DNA of 64,000 bases, from contig OY282379.1 of assembly GCA_958295875.1 (NCBI GenBank), positions 1,488,001 through 1,552,000 on the forward strand, read 5' to 3'. The position numbers and the translations under genes are program-made. The DNA comes from an uncultured Pseudomonadales bacterium (GTDB lineage: Bacteria > Pseudomonadota > Gammaproteobacteria > Pseudomonadales > Azotimanducaceae). Of the stretch, positions 20,741-29,808 are shown in pieces. Numbering within the stretch: position 1 is the first letter of the stretch; every line of letters starts with the position of its first letter. The notes under the pieces were generated by a model that had not been told where the DNA came from, searched no databases, and worked only from the letters and a program-made list of their open reading frames with translations.

Positions 20741-22165
20741 ATGCATGGATTCATTACGCCGCGACGGCGTGGCCCAAGCGCTCGCGCCGACAGCAGGTTG
20801 AAAGCCGTGCGTGGCTTGCGGCTGGCACTGCGCAGCGCCGGCCTCGCCGCCGCGTTCGCCATGGCGGCGCCGGCCAATGCCACGAACATTCAGGAGCTCT
20901 TCGAGGCCGCGCGCGGCAACGATCCGGTGCTCGGCGCCGCGAGAGCGACTTACTTGGCGCGCAAGACGCGGCTGCCACAGGCGCGCGCCCAATTGATGCC
21001 GTCCTTGTCGCTCTCCGGCAACCGCGGCAAAAACGATCAGGAACATGTGCTCGGCCCCAACACGGTGGTGGATGACGCATCCGGCAACCAGCGTTGGAGC
21101 GTGCAACTGAGCCAAACCCTCTTCAACGCGCGGGATTGGTACAGCTATCGCAGCGCGAAGGCGCTCTCGCTGCAGGCCGACCATGACTTCGCCACGGTGG
21201 AGCAGAACCTCATCGTGCGCGTGGCCAAGGCGTACTTGGATGTGCTGCGCGCGCAAGCGCGGGTGGAAGCCGCGGAGGCGGAAACCGAAGCCGTCGGGCG
21301 GCAACTCGAACAGGTGCAGCAGCGCTTCGACGTGGGGCTCGTGGCGATTACGGATGTGCTTGAATCCACCGCCGCCTTCGACGCCGCGGAGGTGCGGCGC
21401 ATCCAGGCGCGGGGCGACCAAGGCGTTTTCTTCGAGACGTTGCGCACCATCACGGGTGTTCTCGACCAGGACGTGGCCCGGCTCGATCGCGCGCTGCCCA
21501 TCGTGGATCCGGAGCCGACGGATGAGCAGGAGTGGGTGGCCGCCGCCCTCGCCACCAATCCCACCGTCCTCGCGGCGCGCCAAGCGCTCACCGCTGCCGG
21601 GCAGACGCGCCGCGCCGGCATCTCGGCGCTGATGCCGACAGTGAACCTCAACGTCACCCACGGCGCGTCGGAGACGGATCCCGGTGGCCTCGCGTTTTCC
21701 CAAGAGAGCGAAGGGCGCACCTACTCCGTGTCGTTCCAAATGCCGCTGTACCACGGCGCCCTGCTGCCGGCGTACCAAGAGACCGGGCACCAACTCGAAG
21801 TGGCGAAGCAGAACGTGCGCGAGCGCGAACTGGTGGTGGCGCGGGACACCCACAACCTGTTCCACGCCGTGGTGACGGACGTCGTGCGCGTGCAGGCGCG
21901 CATCCGCGCGATCAAGTCCGCCGAATCCGCCTTGGAAGCCACGCAGACGGGCTACGAAGTGGGCACGCGCAACATCGTTGACGTGCTGCAGGCGCAGCAA
22001 CGCTTGTTCTCATCGCAGTTCGACTACGCGGATTCGCGCTACAACTACGTGCTCGACCTGCTGCGCCTGAAGCAGAGCGTCGGCGGGCTGACCGAGGATG
22101 ACATCGCGCAGCTGTCGTCGTTCAGCGACGAAGCCAACCCCGTGACGCGCATTCTCATGCCGTAG
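20741..22165 (+). CDS. tolC: TolC family outer membrane efflux channel
   Basis: The 474-residue protein has a basic N-terminus, then the hydrophobic segment LRSAGLAAAFAMAAPANA with likely signal peptidase cleavage after ANA. The mature part shows two TolC-type helical hairpin repeats (NIQELFEAARGNDPVLGAA; later VAAALATNPTVLAARQAL) and the conserved tail region YEVGTRNIVDVLQAQQRLF. It would form the trimeric tunnel for RND or ABC efflux and type I secretion. A strong ribosome site (GGAGAGG) precedes ATG 20741. It may export the lasso peptide or LPS-active drugs, but no evidence here links them. Confidence 0.93.
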   Translation: MHGFITPRRRGPSARADSRLKAVRGLRLALRSAGLAAAFAMAAPANATNIQELFEAARGNDPVLGAARATYLARKTRLPQARAQLMPSLSLSGNRGKNDQEHVLGPNTVVDDASGNQRWSVQLSQTLFNARDWYSYRSAKALSLQADHDFATVEQNLIVRVAKAYLDVLRAQARVEAAEAETEAVGRQLEQVQQRFDVGLVAITDVLESTAAFDAAEVRRIQARGDQGVFFETLRTITGVLDQDVARLDRALPIVDPEPTDEQEWVAAALATNPTVLAARQALTAAGQTRRAGISALMPTVNLNVTHGASETDPGGLAFSQESEGRTYSVSFQMPLYHGALLPAYQETGHQLEVAKQNVRERELVVARDTHNLFHAVVTDVVRVQARIRAIKSAESALEATQTGYEVGTRNIVDVLQAQQRLFSSQFDYADSRYNYVLDLLRLKQSVGGLTEDDIAQLSSFSDEANPVTRILMP

Positions 22166-22200
22166 CGGCGGCGCTGCCGGGCCAGCCACACGGCGGCCGG

Positions 22201-23511
22201 TTAGCGCGTGACGCCGCCGCGGACGGTGGCGCCGGCGCCATCGCCGTCAACGATCAACGCCAACAAGCACGCGGTGAGGCGTGCCGTCGCGCCGCGGTTG
22301 CGCGCCACGGTGGCGCGCGCCAAGCGGCTTTGGCGCCGGCGCTCGGCGGAGTCTGCGAGCAGCGCCGCGACGGCCGGCGCCAACGTGTCTTCGGCCACAT
22401 AGCCTAGGCACCCCTGCGCGTGGAAGCGCCGCTCCACCTCCTTCCAGTTAAAGCGATGCGGCCCCATCAGCATGGGCACGCCGTGCAGCGCGGCCTCGAT
22501 GGGATTGTGGCCGCCGATCGGCGCGAAACTGCCGCACAGGAGGGCCACGTCCGCGATGCCGTAGCAGTGCAGCAGACGCCCCATCACGTCGACCAACAAC
22601 ACTTGCGGCGCCACGCCGCCCGCCGTGCCGCCAGACAAGCGCGCCACCTTGAAGCCCCGCTCCGCGCAGCGCCGCGCGATGTCCTGCGTTCGTGCAGGGT
22701 GGCGCGGCGCGAGCGCGAGCAGCAGGCTGGGGAACTGTTTGAGCAACGCCTCATGGGCGCGCAGCACGACCTCATCTTCGCCCGGATGCGTGCTGCCGGC
22801 CACCCACGCCAGCCGCCCCTGCGCCCAACGGCGACGCAGCTTGGCCACTTGCTCGGCCATGTCCGGCGGCGGCGTGAGATCGAACTTGACGCTGCCGGCG
22901 ACAACGACGCGCTCCGGCGGGGCGCCGAGGGCCTTGAAGCGCCGCGCCGTGTCGTCGTATTGGCACACCACGCTGTCTAGCTGCCCGAGCATCTGCCGCG
23001 TCAGGCGGCCAACGCGGGCATAGCCTCGCGCCGCGCGCTCCGAGAGCCGTGCGTTGATCAACGCGACCGGGGCGCCGGCGCGCCGCGTGGCGCGGATGAG
23101 GTTCGGCCACAGCTCCGTTTCCATCAGCACGAGGAGGCGCGGCTCCACGCGGGCGACGAAACGCGACACCGCCCACGGAAAGTCATACGGCGCATAGCAA
23201 TGCTCCGCGACGTCGCCCAAGCCGGTGCGCACCGCTTCGCTGCCGGCGGGCGTCATCGTCGTCACTAGGAACCGCGCGTCCGGCAGCCGTTCACGCAGCG
23301 CGCGCACCACCGGCGCCGCGCCGTTCACCTCCCCCGCGGACACTGCATGAATCCAAATCACGCCCCGGCTGATGCCGGCTGGCACGCGCCCGAACCGCTC
23401 GCCGCGCCGCGCCGCGTAGGCCGGCTCGCGCCGCGCCTTCACAAACAGGCGCAGCCAGGCGAACGGCGCCGCCAGCGCGAGCACGAGGTTGTACGCAAGG
23501 CGCGTCCACAT
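22201..23511 (-). CDS. waaA: 3-deoxy-D-manno-octulosonic acid (Kdo) transferase
   Basis: WaaA adds Kdo from CMP-Kdo to lipid IVA at the inner face of the cytoplasmic membrane. The 436-residue product starts at ATG 23511 with the membrane anchor YNLVLALAAPFAWLRLF. It contains the GT30 patterns WIHAVSAGEVNGA, METELWPNLI, NARLSERAARGY, AGSTHPGEDEVVL and GSFAPIGGHNPIEAALHGVP. The open frame extends upstream but enters the divergent gene. It converges with tolC (35 bases) and is divergent from the FAD oxidoreductase (54 bases). Confidence 0.94.
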   Translation of the reverse strand: MWTRLAYNLVLALAAPFAWLRLFVKARREPAYAARRGERFGRVPAGISRGVIWIHAVSAGEVNGAAPVVRALRERLPDARFLVTTMTPAGSEAVRTGLGDVAEHCYAPYDFPWAVSRFVARVEPRLLVLMETELWPNLIRATRRAGAPVALINARLSERAARGYARVGRLTRQMLGQLDSVVCQYDDTARRFKALGAPPERVVVAGSVKFDLTPPPDMAEQVAKLRRRWAQGRLAWVAGSTHPGEDEVVLRAHEALLKQFPSLLLALAPRHPARTQDIARRCAERGFKVARLSGGTAGGVAPQVLLVDVMGRLLHCYGIADVALLCGSFAPIGGHNPIEAALHGVPMLMGPHRFNWKEVERRFHAQGCLGYVAEDTLAPAVAALLADSAERRRQSRLARATVARNRGATARLTACLLALIVDGDGAGATVRGGVTR

Positions 23512-23565
23512 GGGGCTGCCTTTATATACTTGCGGCGCCACGCTGCCGCGGGTGGGCAACCCGGC

Positions 23566-24630
23566 ATGAACAGGATCGACGTCGAGGTCGCCATCGTTGG
23601 CGGCGGCATCGCCGGCCTCTGGATCGCCAACTTGCTGCTGCGCCGAGGCATCGAGGTGGCCCTTTGCGAGGGCCGCGCAGGCGGCTTGAGCCAGACGAGC
23701 GCGGCACAAGGAATCATCCACAGCGGGGTGAAATACGCGCTCGAAGGCGCGGCCACGCCGGCTTCCCAAGCCATCGCCCCGATGGCGGCGCGGTGGCGCC
23801 GATGCCTGGCCGGGCGCGGCGAGATCGACTTGCGCAGCGTGCCAGTGTTGTCACCCCACTATCACCTTTGGGCGCGCGGGGGGCTTGGCGCCAAGCTCGC
23901 GGCCACACTCGCCAAGCAACCTTGGGCCGGCGCCGAGCAGGTGGCGGCTGTGGACTATCCCGCCCCGTTCGAGCGTGGCGACGGCACGCTGTTTCGCCTG
24001 CAAGATTTTGTGCTGGACGTGCCGGCGCTGTGCCAGCGGCTCGCCACGCCGCTCGGCGAGCGGCTCTTGAAGGTGCGCGTGGAACCGCGCCACGTCGCCG
24101 TTGCCGGCGCCAAGGTGAGCGCGTTGCGCCTTGACGCCCTGGAAGTGCGGGCGCGGCGGTTCGTGTTCGCGGCCGGTGCCGGCAACGAGGCATTGGCGGC
24201 GGCCGCGGGACACCCCACGCCCATGCAGCGGCGCCCGCTCCAACAAGTGTTCGCGCACGGCCCCAGCCCGGCGCCCATCTTCGCCCACTGCCTCACGGAC
24301 GATGCGCCGCAACCCGCATTGACCATCGCCACCGTCGGCGGCTGCGACGCCATTGGCGGCGCGCTCGCGGAGGCCGGCGCCGCCCGCTCCGAGGGCGAGC
24401 AAGTGGCCGCCGCCGAACAGGCGCTGCAAGCGGCGCTGCCCGGGCTCGATTGGCGCCGGCGTCGTTTCGACACCCTGCGCATCGACCGGGCGGAACCCGC
24501 GCAAGCGGACGGGCGCCGCCCGCAGCAAGCCTTCGCCGCGATTGGCGGCAACTGCCTGACAGTGTGGCCCGTGAAACTCACTTTGGCGCCGCAGTTGGGC
24601 GACATGGCGCTCAAGGCGCTCGGCACATGA
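23566..24630 (+). CDS. FAD-dependent oxidoreductase (DAO superfamily)
   Basis: The 354-residue protein starts at ATG 23566 with VEVAIVGGGIAGLWIANLLL, a dinucleotide-binding fold for FAD. SQTSAAQGIIHSGVKYALEG resembles the second FAD/substrate loop of glycerol-3-phosphate dehydrogenase or 2-hydroxyglutarate oxidase relatives. The C-terminal IGGNCLTVWPVKLTLAPQLG is the usual FAD-closing segment. The substrate cannot be assigned. It is followed after 22 bases by an aldo/keto reductase, suggesting a two-gene operon. Confidence 0.75.
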   Translation: MNRIDVEVAIVGGGIAGLWIANLLLRRGIEVALCEGRAGGLSQTSAAQGIIHSGVKYALEGAATPASQAIAPMAARWRRCLAGRGEIDLRSVPVLSPHYHLWARGGLGAKLAATLAKQPWAGAEQVAAVDYPAPFERGDGTLFRLQDFVLDVPALCQRLATPLGERLLKVRVEPRHVAVAGAKVSALRLDALEVRARRFVFAAGAGNEALAAAAGHPTPMQRRPLQQVFAHGPSPAPIFAHCLTDDAPQPALTIATVGGCDAIGGALAEAGAARSEGEQVAAAEQALQAALPGLDWRRRRFDTLRIDRAEPAQADGRRPQQAFAAIGGNCLTVWPVKLTLAPQLGDMALKALGT

Positions 24631-24652
24631 TGGCCGCAGCGCCGAGCCCCCA

Positions 24653-25453
24653 ATGAGCCGGACCGGCGACGGAGCGCCAAGCCCAGCAGGGCCGGGCCCC
24701 ATGCCACGCCGGCCGCTGGGCGACACCGGCATCAAGGTGTCCGCCATCGGCCTCGGCGCGGCCAAGCTGGGCCGCGCCGAGGCGCTCAAGGTGGCGCCCT
24801 TCGCGCTGCCATCCAAGCGTCAGGCGCGGCGCTTGCTCGATGCCGCGGCGGCGTTGGGCGTCTGCCTCATCGACACCGCCCCGGCCTATGGCACCAGCGA
24901 AACGCGCCTTGGCGAATTGCTGGCCGGGCGGCGCCAAGACTGGGTGCTTTCAACCAAGGCGGGGGAGCAGTTCGACGGCCGCGCCTCGCGGTTCGATTTC
25001 TCCTTCCGCGCCATCACCGAGAGCGTCGAAGCGTCCTTGCGGCGGCTCAACACAGACTATCTGGACATCGTGTTCGTCCACTCCAACGGCGCCGACATCG
25101 ACATTCTGCGCCAAGGCGAGGCCGTGGCGGCCCTCGATGCGTTGAAGCGCGCCGGCAAGGTGCTGGCAACGGGCTTTTCGCACAAGACAGCCGCCGGCGG
25201 CCACCTCGCGCTCGGCCACTGCGACGCCATCATGGCCACGCTCAGCGAGCGGCGCCGAGACGAATTGGACGTGGTGCGCGCAGCCGGCGAGGCCGGGCGC
25301 GGCGTGCTGGTGAAGAAAGCCCTCGACAGCGGCGTCGCCCCGCCAGAGAGCCTCGCTTGGGTGGCGCGCCAACCGGGGGTGACGAGCGTGTTGCTCGGCA
25401 CGGTGGATGCGACGCACTTGAAGGCGGACATCGCCGCCGCCGGCTTCAGCTAG
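24653..25453 (+). CDS. Aldo/keto reductase
   Basis: The 266-residue (alpha/beta)8 oxidoreductase has the catalytic tetrad positions Asp and Tyr in LIDTAPAYGTSE, Lys in VLSTKAG and His in IVFVHSN. LGDTGIKVSAIGLGAAKLG is the usual first strand, and TSVLLGTVDATHLKADI is close to the C-terminal signature. NADPH-dependent carbonyl reduction is likely, with unknown substrate. It is shorter than most family members (about 300-330), mainly in the C-terminal third. Confidence 0.85.
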   Translation: MSRTGDGAPSPAGPGPMPRRPLGDTGIKVSAIGLGAAKLGRAEALKVAPFALPSKRQARRLLDAAAALGVCLIDTAPAYGTSETRLGELLAGRRQDWVLSTKAGEQFDGRASRFDFSFRAITESVEASLRRLNTDYLDIVFVHSNGADIDILRQGEAVAALDALKRAGKVLATGFSHKTAAGGHLALGHCDAIMATLSERRRDELDVVRAAGEAGRGVLVKKALDSGVAPPESLAWVARQPGVTSVLLGTVDATHLKADIAAAGFS

Positions 25454-25527
25454 CCGCGCTAAGCATCCCAACAACGCCGGATCGCCGCGCAACGAAGCGC
25501 AAACGATGCGGCGCTTGCAATGAACCG

Positions 25528-26958
25528 CTACGAGCCGTTGATGCGGCGGATGATCGACGAGGTGGAGCAGCCCTCGAACCGGCTCAGGGCGCGCACCTCG
25601 CCGCCGTAGGCGCGCACCAGGCTGGCGCCGACGATCTCCGATTCCGCATAGTCGCCGCCCTTCACCAAGACGTCCGGGCGCACGGCCGCCAGCATCCCTT
25701 CCGGCGTGTCCTCCGAAAATGGCGCCACCCAATCCACGGCCCCCAAGTGCGCCAACACCTCCATGCGGTAGCGCAGCGGATTCACCGGCCGCCCGGCGCC
25801 CTTCACCCGCGCAGTGGACGCATCGTCGTTGACGGCCACGATCAGCCGGTCGCCAAGGCGCCGCGCCTCCTCAAGGTAGCCCACATGCCCGGCATGGACG
25901 ATGTCGAAGCAGCCATTGGTGAAAACGATGCGCTCGCCCCGCGCCCGCGCCGCGGCGACGGCGCCGAGCAACTGTTCCCGCGTCACCACGCAACCTTCCA
26001 ACCCCACGGCACCGGCGATGGCGCGGTTGACTTCCACGCCGCTCACCGAAGCGGTGCCGCTCTTCGCGCACACCAGACCAGCCGCGGCGTTGGCCATGCG
26101 CGCCGCCTCCAGCAAGTCCCACCCCAAGCCGAGGCCGACGCCCAAGGCCGCGACCACGGTGTCGCCGGCGCCGGTGCGGTCATACACCTGCACGTCGTGG
26201 CCGGTGACATGGCTTGCCCCACCCTGACGGCGCACCACCGTGAGCCCGTCGCTACCTTGGGTGATGACCAGCGCCGCCGCATCGGTTTGCGTCAAGATGG
26301 CCTTCCCTTTGGCCGCCAGTTCCGCGTCGCTTTGCCACGCGCCGGCGACGCGTTCGAATTCGCGGCGATTGGGTTTGATGACATCCGCCCCGGCATAGCG
26401 GGTGAACGCCTTGTGCTTCGGATCCACCAACACCATGGCGCCGGCCGCCTTGGCGCAATCGACGAGCGCTTCCGGCGCCGCGATCACGCCCTTGTCGTAA
26501 TCCTCGAAGATCACGGCGTCCACGTTCTCAAGCTGCGCCTGCACCCGCGCCAGCACCTGTTCGCTGACGCGCTCCGGCAGCGGCGACTCGATGTCCGCCC
26601 GCAACAGCTGTTGGCGCTGGCTGACGACGCGAATCTTCAACGTGGTCTGCCACTCTGGCACCTCCACGAAATCGCACTCCACGCCAGCCGCCGTGAGCCG
26701 TTCGCGCACCCCCCGCGCTGCGGCGTCCTGCCCCACTGCGGCGACGAAAACACACTGCGCGCCCATGGTGACGATGTTCAAGGCGACGTTGGCGGCGCCG
26801 CCAGGCCGATCCTCCACGTCGGCCACATCCACCACCGGCACCGGCGCTTCCTGTGACACGCGCACGGCATCGCCGAACCAGTAGCGATCCACCATGAAAT
26901 CGCCCACCACGAGGATGCGCGCCTTCACGCTGGGTGGTAACAGGCCAGTCATGCACAA
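25528..26958 (-). CDS. hldE: Bifunctional heptose 7-phosphate kinase / heptose 1-phosphate adenylyltransferase
   Basis: HldE supplies two steps toward ADP-heptose for LPS core. The N-terminal ribokinase-type domain (about 1-320) has VVGDFMVDRYWFG, RPGGAANVALN and the catalytic loop YDRTGAGDTVVAAL. The C-terminal nucleotidyltransferase domain (about 340-476) has FTNGCFDIVHAGHVGYLEEA and LVKGGDYAESEIVG, ending in SSIIRRI. Both domains look complete at 476 residues. It is divergent from lpxL and close to the heptosyltransferase genes it serves. Confidence 0.95.
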   Translation of the reverse strand: MCMTGLLPPSVKARILVVGDFMVDRYWFGDAVRVSQEAPVPVVDVADVEDRPGGAANVALNIVTMGAQCVFVAAVGQDAAARGVRERLTAAGVECDFVEVPEWQTTLKIRVVSQRQQLLRADIESPLPERVSEQVLARVQAQLENVDAVIFEDYDKGVIAAPEALVDCAKAAGAMVLVDPKHKAFTRYAGADVIKPNRREFERVAGAWQSDAELAAKGKAILTQTDAAALVITQGSDGLTVVRRQGGASHVTGHDVQVYDRTGAGDTVVAALGVGLGLGWDLLEAARMANAAAGLVCAKSGTASVSGVEVNRAIAGAVGLEGCVVTREQLLGAVAAARARGERIVFTNGCFDIVHAGHVGYLEEARRLGDRLIVAVNDDASTARVKGAGRPVNPLRYRMEVLAHLGAVDWVAPFSEDTPEGMLAAVRPDVLVKGGDYAESEIVGASLVRAYGGEVRALSRFEGCSTSSIIRRINGS

Positions 26959-26980
26959 ATGTTAACGGATGCCGCGGATG

Positions 26981-27016
26981 CTCGCCCACGCTCCTCGCCC
27001 ACGCTCCTCGCCCACG
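26981..27016. repeat. 13-base tandem repeat, about 2.8 copies
   Basis: CTCCTCGCCCACG occurs at 26991-27003 and 27004-27016, preceded by a partial copy at 26981-26990. It lies in the leader region between hldE and lpxL, about 60 bases before the lpxL start. An in-frame start at 26969 would translate through it, but the repeat-coded lead lacks family similarity. Confidence 0.75.
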
Positions 27017-27073
27017 CCCCCCGCACCGCAGCGCCGGCAGCAACAGCGGGCGCAAGTTCGGTACATTGGCGCC

Positions 27074-28024
27074 ATGTCCCCACGCAACCTGCGTCTCGCC
27101 GCGCCTTGGCACTGGCCAAGTTGGGCCCTCGTCGGCGCGGCTTGGCTCGGTTGCCGGCTGCCGTTGCGCTGGCAGTTCGCGCTCGGGCGGCGCTTGGGGC
27201 GCTTCGCCTTCCAGGCCGGCGGGCGCCGCCGCGCCATCACCGAAACCAACATCGCCCTATGCTTCCCCGAACTCGACGCCGCCGCCCGGGCCGCCATGGC
27301 GCGGAGCACGTTCGAAGGCGTCGGCGTTGGCCTGTTGGAAGCCGCCTACGCTTGGTCGCGCCCGACGGCGCGCCTGGCCGGCCGCATCGAGATACACGGC
27401 TTGTCCGCATTGCGGGAAGCGCAAGCCGAAGGGCGCGGGGTGCTGTTGGCCGGCATGCACTTCGCCACGCTGGACATCGCCGGCGCACTGCTCGCCGAGC
27501 AGATTGACTTCGACGTGATCTATCGGCACAACCGCAACGCGGTGATCGATTGGGCGATGCGGCGCGGGCGCGAGCGGCGCTACCAAGCCGTCATCGAGCG
27601 CAGCGACATGCGGCGCGTCGCCCGGCGCCTGAAGCAGGGGCACATCGTCTGGTACGCCGCGGACCAAGACTTTGGCCGCCGCCACTCGATCTTCGCGCCG
27701 TTCTTTGGGCACCCCGCCGCCACCATCACCGCCGGCGCCCGGCTGGCGCGGATGCATGGCTCGGCCGTGGTGCTGATGAGCCACCTCCGCGACGAGGCAC
27801 GGCAAACTTGGTCGCTGCGCTTGCGGCGGCTGCCCGACTATCCAAGCGGCGACGACGCGGCAGACGCCGCCCGCATGAACCAAGCCATTGAGGCCGAAAT
27901 CCGCTGCCGGCCAGACCAGTACCTGTGGCTGCACCGCCGCTTCAAGACCCACCCGGAAGGCAAAGCGCTGTATGGCCGGGCGCAACGGCGCCGCAAACGC
28001 CGCCCCAACGCCGGGGCGGGGTGA
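27074..28024 (+). CDS. lpxL: Lipid A acyltransferase, LpxL/HtrB family
   Basis: The enzyme adds a secondary acyl chain to Kdo2-lipid A. The 316-residue product begins at ATG 27074. It has a hydrophobic stretch near the N-terminus (SWALVGAAWLGCRLPL), the catalytic HX4D motif in GMHFATLDIAGALL, and YRHNRNAVIDWAMRRGR, WYAADQDFGRRHSIFAPFFG and QYLWLHRRFKT, all typical of the family. LpxM is an alternative, but DQDFG followed by the FAPFFG pattern fits LpxL-type enzymes. The C-terminus is rich in Arg. Confidence 0.9.
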   Translation: MSPRNLRLAAPWHWPSWALVGAAWLGCRLPLRWQFALGRRLGRFAFQAGGRRRAITETNIALCFPELDAAARAAMARSTFEGVGVGLLEAAYAWSRPTARLAGRIEIHGLSALREAQAEGRGVLLAGMHFATLDIAGALLAEQIDFDVIYRHNRNAVIDWAMRRGRERRYQAVIERSDMRRVARRLKQGHIVWYAADQDFGRRHSIFAPFFGHPAATITAGARLARMHGSAVVLMSHLRDEARQTWSLRLRRLPDYPSGDDAADAARMNQAIEAEIRCRPDQYLWLHRRFKTHPEGKALYGRAQRRRKRRPNAGAG

Positions 28025-28100
28025 CGCACACGCCATCGCTTGGGCTACGGTAACATCGCAAATGACTGGGCGATGGACCGCGACAACCTAGGAGATCGGA

Positions 28101-28757
28101 ATGACCCTCACCTTCCCGGAAGAAGTCCTACTCCTGCTCCTGAACGATCAGGACGGCAAGTTCGCGCGCGTGCCGGATTGGTCGTTGCGCTATGGGCTTG
28201 GCGGCGGCGTGTTGATGGAATTGGCGCTGAACAACCGCATCGACACAGACTTGCAGCAGCTCATTCTCGTGGACCCCACGCCGCTCGGTTCCGCGGTGCT
28301 CGATCCCACGCTGGCCGACATCGCCGGCGCCACCGAGCGGCATGACACGCGCTACTGGGTGGAACGCGCCGCGGGACGCGCCAACGACATCCGCCAAGCC
28401 AGTTTGGACCAGCTCGTGGCGGCAGGCATTTTGGAGGCCCGGGACGACAGGTTCCTGTGGGTGTTCCGGGCGCGGCGCTATCCCATCGTGGACGGCACGG
28501 CCGAGCGCGAGGTGAAGCTGCGCATCATGAGCGTGCTGTTCTCCGACGAACTGCCGGACCCGCGCGACATCGTCATCATCTGCTTGGCCGACGCTTGCGG
28601 CATCTTCAAGGAGCTGTTGTCGGACCGCGAGCTGGAGCAGGCTGCCGAGCGCATCGACCAAGTGCGCCGGATGGACCTCATCGGCCACGCCATCACCCGA
28701 GCGATCTGGGACATCGAATCTTCCTTGGCGGTCGCGGCGCAGCCGCAGATGTACTAA
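28101..28757 (+). CDS. GPP34 (Golgi phosphoprotein 3-like) domain protein
   Basis: The 218-residue protein has the GOLPH3/GPP34 pattern: LTFPEEVLLLLLNDQDGKF at the start, LRYGLGGGVLMELALNNRI, GILEARDDRFLWVFRARRYP, and a C-terminal helical half. In eukaryotes GOLPH3 binds phosphatidylinositol-4-phosphate and retains glycosyltransferases in the Golgi; bacterial members are of unknown function. TAGGAGAT lies 7 bases before ATG 28101. It sits between lpxL and an LPS glycosyltransferase cluster, so a membrane or glycan-related job is tempting but unproven. Confidence 0.85.
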   Translation: MTLTFPEEVLLLLLNDQDGKFARVPDWSLRYGLGGGVLMELALNNRIDTDLQQLILVDPTPLGSAVLDPTLADIAGATERHDTRYWVERAAGRANDIRQASLDQLVAAGILEARDDRFLWVFRARRYPIVDGTAEREVKLRIMSVLFSDELPDPRDIVIICLADACGIFKELLSDRELEQAAERIDQVRRMDLIGHAITRAIWDIESSLAVAAQPQMY

Positions 28758-28785
28758 CGCGGCCCGTTCCAGGCCGCCGGCGACG

Positions 28786-29808
28786 CTAGCCGGCGACGCG
28801 AGCGGCTGGCTCGGCCAACGCCGCCAAGCGGCCCGCCACGGCGCCGATGGAGAGGTTCTCCGCCACATGGCGGTAGCCGGCAGCGCACAGCGCGGCATCC
28901 GGCGCACGCCGCGACGCGACGAGGGCCCGCGCCAGCGCGTCGGCATCGGCATCCGCAAAGAACCGTGCGCAGCCGCCCAGCGCCTCCTTCGGGCCGGGTT
29001 GCGCCGCACACACCACCGGCACCTCCGCGGCCAACGCTTCCACCAAGCTCATGCCGAACGCCTCGCGCTCCGAGGAGGTGGACAGCACCACATCAAAGGC
29101 GCGCAGGTACCGCGACGCATCCGGCACGAAACCGGCCAAGGCGATGTCTGGCCGGCGCGGAATGTTCGCCGCCTCGTCGCCGGCACCCAAGAACACCAAT
29201 TTGGCGTTCGGCCCAAGGCGCTGGCCGGCACGGCTGAAGCCCTCCACCGCCAACAGGGGCCGCTTCCACCAATGCAGGCGCCCGACAACGCCGACGAGAT
29301 AGCCGTCCGCGGGAAGCCCCAGCGCTTGGCGCGCCGCGAGCCGGTCCAAAAGGCGGGCGCGCAACGCGGCGGCGTCAATGGCATTGGGCAGCGTTCCGCA
29401 CGGACGCCCCAAATGCCGCGCCATCTGCTGCGCCACCGCGCCCGAAACGCCGGCAAAGGCCACCGGCTTGCGGGCGAGCCGGGCCAGCCAGCGGCGGCGG
29501 CGCCGCTTGAACATGTCGAAGCCGTGAGACAGCGACACCTGCGCCCTAGACGGCAATGCCACGCCGGCGCGATAGCCCTTGTAGCGATGCGTCAAAACCA
29601 AGTCGATGGCCTGCTCGCCGGCAAGCCGCCGCAACATCCTCGGGGGCTGGTAGCGGCGCGTGGCCGGCGCGGCGACAATGCCCGCCGGCGCAAAGAACAC
29701 CGTGGTCACCGAGTACCCCAGTTCGCCCAGCGCCGCCTCGAAGCCAGCGCAGACGTCGCCGAACGGCGGATGGTCGTTGGGACAAAGCTGCAGCGCCCGG
29801 CGCGTCAC
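28786..29808 (-). CDS. GT4-family glycosyltransferase (LPS core)
   Basis: The 340-residue protein starts at GTG 29808, overlapping the preceding kinase gene stop by four bases. The C-terminal half has VGVVGRLHWWKRPLLAVEGF, VFLGAGDE and the GT4 acceptor/donor motif SEREAFGMSLVEALAAEVP (EX7E). The N-terminal half includes SLSHGFDMFKRRRR. It probably transfers a nucleotide-activated sugar to LPS core, given the WaaG- and WaaP-like neighbours. The sugar cannot be assigned. Confidence 0.85.
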   Translation of the reverse strand: MTRRALQLCPNDHPPFGDVCAGFEAALGELGYSVTTVFFAPAGIVAAPATRRYQPPRMLRRLAGEQAIDLVLTHRYKGYRAGVALPSRAQVSLSHGFDMFKRRRRRWLARLARKPVAFAGVSGAVAQQMARHLGRPCGTLPNAIDAAALRARLLDRLAARQALGLPADGYLVGVVGRLHWWKRPLLAVEGFSRAGQRLGPNAKLVFLGAGDEAANIPRRPDIALAGFVPDASRYLRAFDVVLSTSSEREAFGMSLVEALAAEVPVVCAAQPGPKEALGGCARFFADADADALARALVASRRAPDAALCAAGYRHVAENLSIGAVAGRLAALAEPAARVAG

